From Sipunculus nudus (taxonomy: Eukaryota > Annelida > Sipuncula > Golfingiida > Sipunculidae): a stretch of DNA of 64,000 bases. Positions 58,095 to 64,000 of this stretch are shown here, one piece after another. Each line of letters starts with the position of its first letter. The first letter of the stretch is position 1. The position numbers and the translations under genes were made by a program. The DNA lies in NCBI GenBank assembly GCA_026874595.1, contig CM049322.1, forward strand, positions 41,100,840-41,164,839, read 5' to 3'. The notes under the pieces are model-generated. The model made no database searches. It was not told where the DNA came from and saw nothing but the letters and a program-made list of their open reading frames with translations.

Positions 58095-58639
58095 CTATAG
58101 TACATTTCGTCCCCTCATGTCCACCTGTTTTTTGCTATGAAAATTTTTAATAGTTAAATTTCAAGGGAAACAATTGTAGTGTAGAGTAAAGAATCAAAGG
58201 ACCTAATTTTCAACAAAGTAAATAAATACCTACCTTACACCTTATTTAAGACACAGAATTATTTGAAAAATATGAGAAATCAGTCTACATTTTACAACAT
58301 ATCAGAACCACTTATTGCAGTCAAGGTCATTGGTCACATGCAAAAACAGCCTCAACTGACAGCTTCTGATAGGATGATCTCATGTAAACATTCTAAAAAA
58401 TTTAACCCGCAAAAACAAAGATGGCTACTTATGGAGGGACACATCATATCTGCCAGATCATGGTGAAGAGACTAAAATGTCGTGAAACATAAACGGGGCA
58501 TTTATTGTGAGATCCTTAATTGCGGTATTAGGTTGTCACTTCCATATGTTGTTTTCTTGGAAATTATTGAAAAGTATAAACTTTTAAGTAAATCATCTAC
58601 AAAAAACAGGTGGACAGCAGGTGGTGAAACGGACTATAG
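58095..58639 (+). mobile_element. CTATAGT-ended MITE (family 3), copy 2, complete
   Basis: Starts CTATAGTACATTTCGTCCCC and ends GGTGAAACGGACTATAG, with GTCCACCTGTTT / AAACAGGTGGAC just inside. It is 545 bp, the same as 13137-13681. Confidence 0.85.
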
Positions 58640-59194
58640 TAAAATGTTGCATTACATGTGGCAGAGGTAAACATAGTGCTGGACGACCTTGATCCCATGA
58701 CCTTGATCTAGCCTTTACCTTAGTTTTATAGAGAACATGGCAACGGGAACCCATCTGATACATTGTCCATCACTGATAATTAAGAAACTGACCGTACTCT
58801 GGACAGTGAATTATTGCCATCTAGCGTGCGTCGTTGGTCCAACATGTTCTCGTCCATAATTATTTGTAGTCCGTTCTATCAGTAGCATCCCTGGAGGGCA
58901 AATTAATTCAGTAACCAGTAAGCTGCAATGATGGAATGAGTAATACCATACCTTATACATTTCTTAGATATGCGATAACACCAAGTTTTGGGAAAGTGGT
59001 GTGTTTTCAAAATATCTCAAAGCTATTGATGAATGTGACAGTGACCTGGTCACCTGCTATACATGAAAGCATGTGATTGTTTAGTCAGTGTCGTAAATAT
59101 TAAAAAAAAAGTATTGATCAAAGTTATGTTGGCATCCAGTAGTAGAATCCATGTGACTTGGTCTCGAATAGAATGAGGAAATGATCAAGAAGTA
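58640..59194. other. no recognisable feature
   Basis: TGACCTTGATC phrases near 58688 only. Confidence 0.4.
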
Positions 59195-59405
59195 TAATAT
59201 AATATAATATAATATAATGTAATATAATACAATATAATGTAATATAATATAATACGATATGATATGATATTATATAATATAATAAAATATAATATAATAT
59301 AGTATAATATAATATAATATAATATGATATAATATAATATAATATAATATAATATAATATAATATAATATAATATAATATAATATAATATAATATAATAT
59401 AATAT
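59195..59405. repeat. (ATAAT)n pentanucleotide array
   Basis: About 42 units, pure in its last 80 bp and with point variants before. Confidence 0.95.
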
Positions 59406-59508
59406 ATTAAAACTCCATGGCAATACCCAAGGGACAATATGGCACATTTTTTTTAAATTATCTGAATCACTATTATACATGTACACGTTTAGACATGCGC
59501 CGTACGTT

Positions 59509-59585
59509 TACGGTAGACCACCGGCATCCGTCGCTGCCGGTAGTCTACCGTAATACAACGGTATGTCGTAATCTGCAGATTACGA
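59509..59585. repeat. two adjacent strong palindromes
   Basis: TACGGTAGACCACCGGCA (59509-59526) pairs with TGCCGGTAGTCTACCGTA (59535-59552), 17 of 18 positions, with an 8-base loop. Thirteen bases on lies a perfect 20-bp palindrome TCGTAATCTGCAGATTACGA (59566-59585). It may be part of a fold-back element; no further copy is seen. Confidence 0.75.
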
Positions 59586-59689
59586 TAGGACTTAAAATAA
59601 CAGTTAACTATCGTACTTTGCGACCTTCAGTGTCACGTCAAATAACGGTAGTCGGTGGGAATTAAAATGAGTATGAATCCAGTCAATTT

Positions 59690-60190
59690 TTTTTCAAAAT
59701 GGGCATCTTTACGAAACTTCAAATTTGGTCAATCGCAAAATTTGATGAATAGATGTGTTTGCATACCTAGCATTATGTTTGTTACAAAATATCCAATGTG
59801 ATTTTATGCTTCAGGTGGCGCCACTTTGTTTATCTACATTCTTTTGTCGGAAATGGTCATTTGTCTATTTCCAGAAAGTTTTAAAGTTTCAATATTGTCG
59901 ATTTTAGATCATAATTAACTGTTCTTTAAAGGGAGGGAAATAAAATGTAATACAGGTTGAGTCAAATTATTTTGAAACTGCTGTCTTTACGCAACTATGG
60001 CTGATTTCAAAATTCGATAATTTGGCTGTTATTGTGCACACGGTGCAACGGCTGTTGCCATACGTCTTAGGAACTGCAGCAACCATCCGCACCGAATTTC
60101 ACATGTGTATTGTTCATGTAGTTTAAGCTTTAGGTGGCGCCACTTATTTTGATTTATTTTTGTTATCAGAAATAATCTATTTTTTATAAT
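59690..60190. repeat. GGTGGCGCCAC-box repeat, third site
   Basis: TTCAGGTGGCGCCACTTTG near 59812 and TTTAGGTGGCGCCACTTAT near 60129, about 317 bp apart, with similar text before each (CTTTACG, CAAATTTGG/CAAAATTCG). Flanks differ strongly from 1-2543, but the box is kept. Confidence 0.6.
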
Positions 60191-60605
60191 TTTTCTGTAA
60201 ATCAGTAAAAAAAAATTATACCATAGCTGTCAATACACCCCTTAGGCAGCCCATTTACAATGCACGCGTTCTAAATTTCCTTTGTTTTAACCGCTGCTAT
60301 GTATGGCAACCTAATCCAGATCTCGCCAGAAGGGCCCTGTGCGAATTTGCAGAGCATGTTAAATTAAAGAAATAAGAGTTGAATTTATTTTCCAAAATCT
60401 GTTTGGAAATTATAATTTAATGATTTAATTTGATTGCATGAACTATAGGATAACTGTCACCGGTATCCCAGGAACTACTGATCATGTGACTTTTTAATCA
60501 GATATAAGTCATAGATGATTCCACCCATGTTGGACGACTGCTGAAATAGTATTTCGCTTTCACCTTATTTATTTCTCGATCATCCAGATCATGCACACTA
60601 TGGCA

Positions 60606-60659
60606 CATGGTGACGTCATACTGCATGGTGACGTCATACTGCATGGTAACGTCATACTG
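60606..60659. promoter_or_regulatory. three tandem CRE-like sites (18-bp unit)
   Basis: CATGGTGACGTCATACTG occurs twice exactly and once as CATGGTAACGTCATACTG. Each perfect unit holds TGACGTCA, the CREB/ATF palindrome (60611-60618, 60629-60636). No gene start is recognised next to it. Confidence 0.6.
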
Positions 60660-60660
60660 C

Positions 60661-61117
60661 GCCGAATCAGTTCACAAGAGTACGACTTTGTTGTGGGTTG
60701 TTGGCGTCACAATCAGACCCCCAGAATGCACCGCGGCTTCTAATTACACCAAAGCAGTGAAATCAAATGTAATTAAGAGAGTAATGTAGTCCGTTTAAAA
60801 GAATGGTTTCAAGGCAACTTACATTAACATGAGTGTTTTGTGGTAAGCACTTCGCAGAGTAATTAATATTTTTCGAGCATGCGCATGTGAAATGTAAATA
60901 GATAGTGTTTCTTGAAATTTAACACTTTTATGTCTTAATTTTTGACAATTGTGACAAGTAGTCCCGGCAGTCACAGAGTGTTGATCAGCAAGAGGTTCGT
61001 TTTAAGTAGAAACGACCTCTGGCGGAAGGGTTATAGAACATTAAACCGAGTGGCGTCATTATTATCTTCAAGGGTGAGGGATGACTCGCAGCCGTGGGGG
61101 GGGGGGGTATTTAAAGT

Positions 61118-61150
<33 letters not shown>

Positions 61151-62423
61151 TATTGTCTGTGTGACATTTCACATATATTACAGTGAAGTATACAATAAAA
61201 AAAATAGGTATTATGTTTTCAGTAGATATTACTTCTAAACCAGGTTTAGATATATAATATTTCATATAAAACTTTTAACCAAAATTTACTGAACCAAAGT
61301 CTTTTATTATAATTATTAATATATTTTATTCCTAATATAAACATATTTTTCTATGAATATATAGGGGATGATTACATTGACAATCCCCCCTCGCTAAAAA
61401 GTGTGTGTGTGTGTGGGGGGGGGGGGGGATTTATACCCCCACCCCCACCCCTGTATTGACGCTACCGATCAGACCCCCTGCGCTATACGCGAGCACTCTG
61501 AGCGTCTGCGTTACCGACCCATAAGTATCTGATTATATATAATGATTAACCAATGAACTGCAAATGCGGGTCGTGTATGTACGAGCAAAATTACTGGATA
61601 TCGAAACAGCGGTACCGGTGGTGTAACAAGCAAGACCTTTCTAAAACATTTAACTCCCGTGTGAATGTACAGGAGTGTTTACCAATAGATGCAGTTTCCG
61701 TTTGACTATAGCCGTCGGCATGTTTACATCAGTTGTCAAGTACACGCGTGACAACAGCAGGCAATACCAAGCTGGTCAGTGATGATGGATACATATATCG
61801 GACCTAAGCTTGACCATTTTTAATTTACAAACGAACGCTCTTGGCCAGTAATCCACACTACTTATTTTTTTACCACTGGATGACGGGACTTCATTCCGCA
61901 CAAACATAACGGGCATTTACACTTTGGACTAGCTGTCAAAGGATGTAAGCAAGTGTTTATTAACCCTTGGTCTTACCTTTCTTGACAACCTGTGAGTGTA
62001 CCTGTAAGTTTTGCTGCATGGATGTTTAATCAATTAACCCGGAAAGCTAGGATCTAGAAGAAACATGGTTTAATTCAGTATTTATATCGGTAAGTTTATA
62101 CGTGCAACAACAACACACACACACACACACAAGCACCCTATGTGTGTCACAATGCGGCTGACTCCCGGTAATGACTAAAACTAATTTCCTTTTGTGAAGT
62201 ACCAACTGATTTATCCTTTTTTGATTAGACGAATACGTTTGTGCGTCCTGATGTGGTCTTTGATTTTATACAAATTAATTATACCATTCATATTGATTGT
62301 AAAAATGAAACCATGTATAACTTGCTAAAATAGACAAACTTTTATTTTTATTTTTTAATTTAACAGCCACAATGATAAATGCAAACTTATCTACCATTCA
62401 TAGTAGTGGCGTCCCTTCGCTCA
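60661..62423. other. no recognisable gene
   Basis: Contains G runs at about 61097 and 61417, (TA)n near 61118-61150, (GT)n at 61401-61415 and (CA)n at 62111-62131. No exon is supported. Confidence 0.4.
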
Positions 62424-62495
62424 TCCCTGTTAGCTCAGAGGTAGGGCAGACGACCAGGTATCGGAGGGTCATTGGTTCGATTCCCATGCGAGGTG
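62424..62495 (+). mobile_element. tRNA-like sequence, probably a SINE head
   Basis: TGTTAGCTCAGAGGTAGGGC fits a pol III A box with D arm, and TTGGTTCGATTCCC fits the B box and T arm. The acceptor and anticodon stems pair poorly, so it is not a sound tRNA gene. It is different from the other SINE family here. No body is recognised after it. Confidence 0.45.
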
Positions 62496-62601
62496 ATCCG
62501 ACTTTTTATGTGTATTCGTGTACTATATCTCAAACATCTTTCCACCATTAGTAATGGAGATTTCAACTGGCAGCCTAGAATAAATGACTCGATAAAGGCA
62601 T

Positions 62602-62960
62602 TTACGCTGGGCTGGTAAGCCTATGACTGGTGTTGTGATACAAGCGATATGGGGGAATGTACTGCATCCTTCACTCATCCTGTTGCATTGATACCATAGT
62701 AACATTTTGATAACCTTAACATCAGGCTACGAAGGATGAATTGACACAGAACGAATACATGTGAACTCACAAACGAAACTGAAAATCCGTCTCTATGGTA
62801 AAAAGTCTTTTCTCGTATCGTTCGTTATTATCCAGTAACTCGTGCAAGCTTGTATTCAGCCAACATGCAGAAGGATTTTAAAAAGGCTGAGTTTAAAAGG
62901 CATTTTCTGCCATAAGGTAGGTGTTGTTAGAAAGTATACTAAAATAGCTAACGATTGTTC
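62602..62960 (+). repeat. family 2 dispersed repeat, copy 5
   Basis: AAAGGCATTTACGCTGGGCTGG, GGGGGAATGTACTGCATCC, TTGATACCATAGTAAC, AATACATGTGAACTCAC and GCTAACGATTG. It is cut by a (TA)n tract at the point where other copies read GTTTATGTCAAG; TATCAAGTCC resumes after the tract. Confidence 0.65.
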
Positions 62961-62961
62961 T

Positions 62962-62966
<5 letters not shown>

Positions 62967-63024
<58 letters not shown>
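62967..63024. repeat. (TA)n microsatellite
   Basis: About 29 TA units inside a family 2 repeat. Confidence 0.95.
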
Positions 63025-63029
<5 letters not shown>

Positions 63030-64000
63030 TATATCAAGTCCAGCTAAAGTGCTCGATACTATTGCAAAGCATGTTATGGTTTACTTAAATAATGGTCCGC
63101 ATCGCTACCCAGGGTTTCACGTAGCCTACTTAGTAAGCCTTCCAGTGGGGGTTACGAGCACTCTATTGAAAATATTGGTGTGCGAGCGAGGACACAGAAA
63201 TTTAGATAAATCAGAAAATAAGCTTAAAATAAACAAACGTGGGTCTTAACTGGGTGTGTGAACCATTTCTGACAAGTGAAAACGAGAAAATTTGCAGATG
63301 GCTACTAGCCCCGCTTGGAACCATTGTTTTGCTTGCATTTTCTGTTTTATTCACTAGATGGCACTATTTTAGACAACAGGCAGTAAAACTTGTGCTTGGA
63401 ATTAAGTTGGGTTTCCATGATGAATGAGCCTGACACCTAACAACCAGGAAGGACTTTGAAACTGGGTTCTCCCTGAGTTCTTGACCCTAAAGCAACATGT
63501 CATGTTTGGTTAGAAACCTGCGAGCATCGCATCTTAACTCTGCACCTAGATCATATGTTTTATTTTCTTATTTGAGCAAGAAAACAAGTAAGCAGTCGTA
63601 GTTAAGGGTATGTTAGCTAGATTATGTTTGGTAATTTGGCCAAAGGAGGGATATTTAGTAATATCAGATAAGGCACCACAAGAATGAATGCAGCGCACCC
63701 CGGCCGTCTCTGTATTATAGAGACAGACACTCTGTGTAGGTTTCACGCTGGTCGGGGTGGCGATGGTCTGGCTACCGGGCTGATGTGTACGGGCCGGTAT
63801 AATCCCTCTTCGCGGTCCGGTGGTTTGAATGTGGGGAATTTGTAGTGGTATTTTGAGATTAGTTCAGATCTGTTATTGTTCAACATTTCCACAAATCCCC
63901 CACATTCAGTGACCTTAAGATGTATGTCGGTGTGTGTGTGGATGCATATAACTTAATGAGTAGGCCTATCAAAATACGATAACGTTTCATTTATGTATGT
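63025..64000. other. no recognisable gene; long stem-loop near the end
   Basis: GAATGTGGGGAATTTGT (63827-63843) pairs with ACAAATCCCCCACATTC (63891-63907), 16 of 17 positions, around a 47-base loop. Otherwise nothing is supported. Confidence 0.5.

Overview
This is a gene-poor, AT-rich, repeat-crowded piece of an animal nuclear genome. Coding pieces are short exons with GT/AG boundaries, and the two best genes begin with a signal-peptide exon closed by a phase-1 intron. PAN/apple and Ig-type extracellular modules, a tRNA-derived SINE, CR1/L2-type LINE tails, many small inverted-repeat DNA elements and dozens of (TA)n tracts together suggest a lophotrochozoan invertebrate, perhaps a mollusc. 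That assignment is inference; nothing here proves the species. No bacterial genes, operons, rRNA genes or CRISPR arrays are seen.

Host genes. (1) Minus strand: a TATA box (12200-12205), a signal-peptide exon (12026-12107) and an exon with the first half of an Ig domain (7900-8062); the two are phase-compatible and the gene continues toward or past position 1. (2) Plus strand: a gene complete in coding sequence in three exons (20312-20378, 22167-22649, 22867-23117), all phase-compatible, encoding a 266-residue secreted protein with two PAN/apple-like modules joined by a Thr/Pro-rich linker. A stop and AATAAA just after the exon-2 donor allow a shorter isoform. (3) Plus strand: a short first coding exon at 32423-32472 with a good start context and donor. 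(4) A less certain Ser/His-rich coding exon at 13924-14274, and a weak candidate at 52056-52230.

Mobile DNA. 1-6640 holds degenerate tandem repeats built around a GGTGGCGCCACC box, a gag-only Ty3/gypsy-like fossil (829-1824) and a probable solo LTR (3688-5073). Elsewhere there are four recurring families of short DNA elements: 177-bp TA-flanked elements (3 copies), ~470-bp TTAA-flanked elements (at least 6 copies, one nested in another), ~545-bp elements with CTATAGT ends (3 copies) and an unclassified ~0.5-0.9-kb repeat (5 copies). There are also four SINE copies, one with a 17-bp target duplication and a matching empty site in a paralogous segment.

Tandem DNA. The window has a 3.8-kb minisatellite with a 34-bp monomer and a 169-bp higher-order period (47953-51763), a 32-bp minisatellite in intron 1 of the PAN gene (21676-22094), a 20-bp G-rich minisatellite (28132-28371), a nearly identical 1.8-kb tandem triplication (40465-44665) and an older 2.2-kb/1.1-kb direct duplication (36448-39953). 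The main theme of Part 2 is that two of these minisatellites look as though they grew out of the ends of the small transposon families present in the same window. Short arrays of regulatory-looking motifs (three DR1 sites, three CRE-like sites, three NFI-like palindromes, five copies of a CpG-rich palindrome) are also present.
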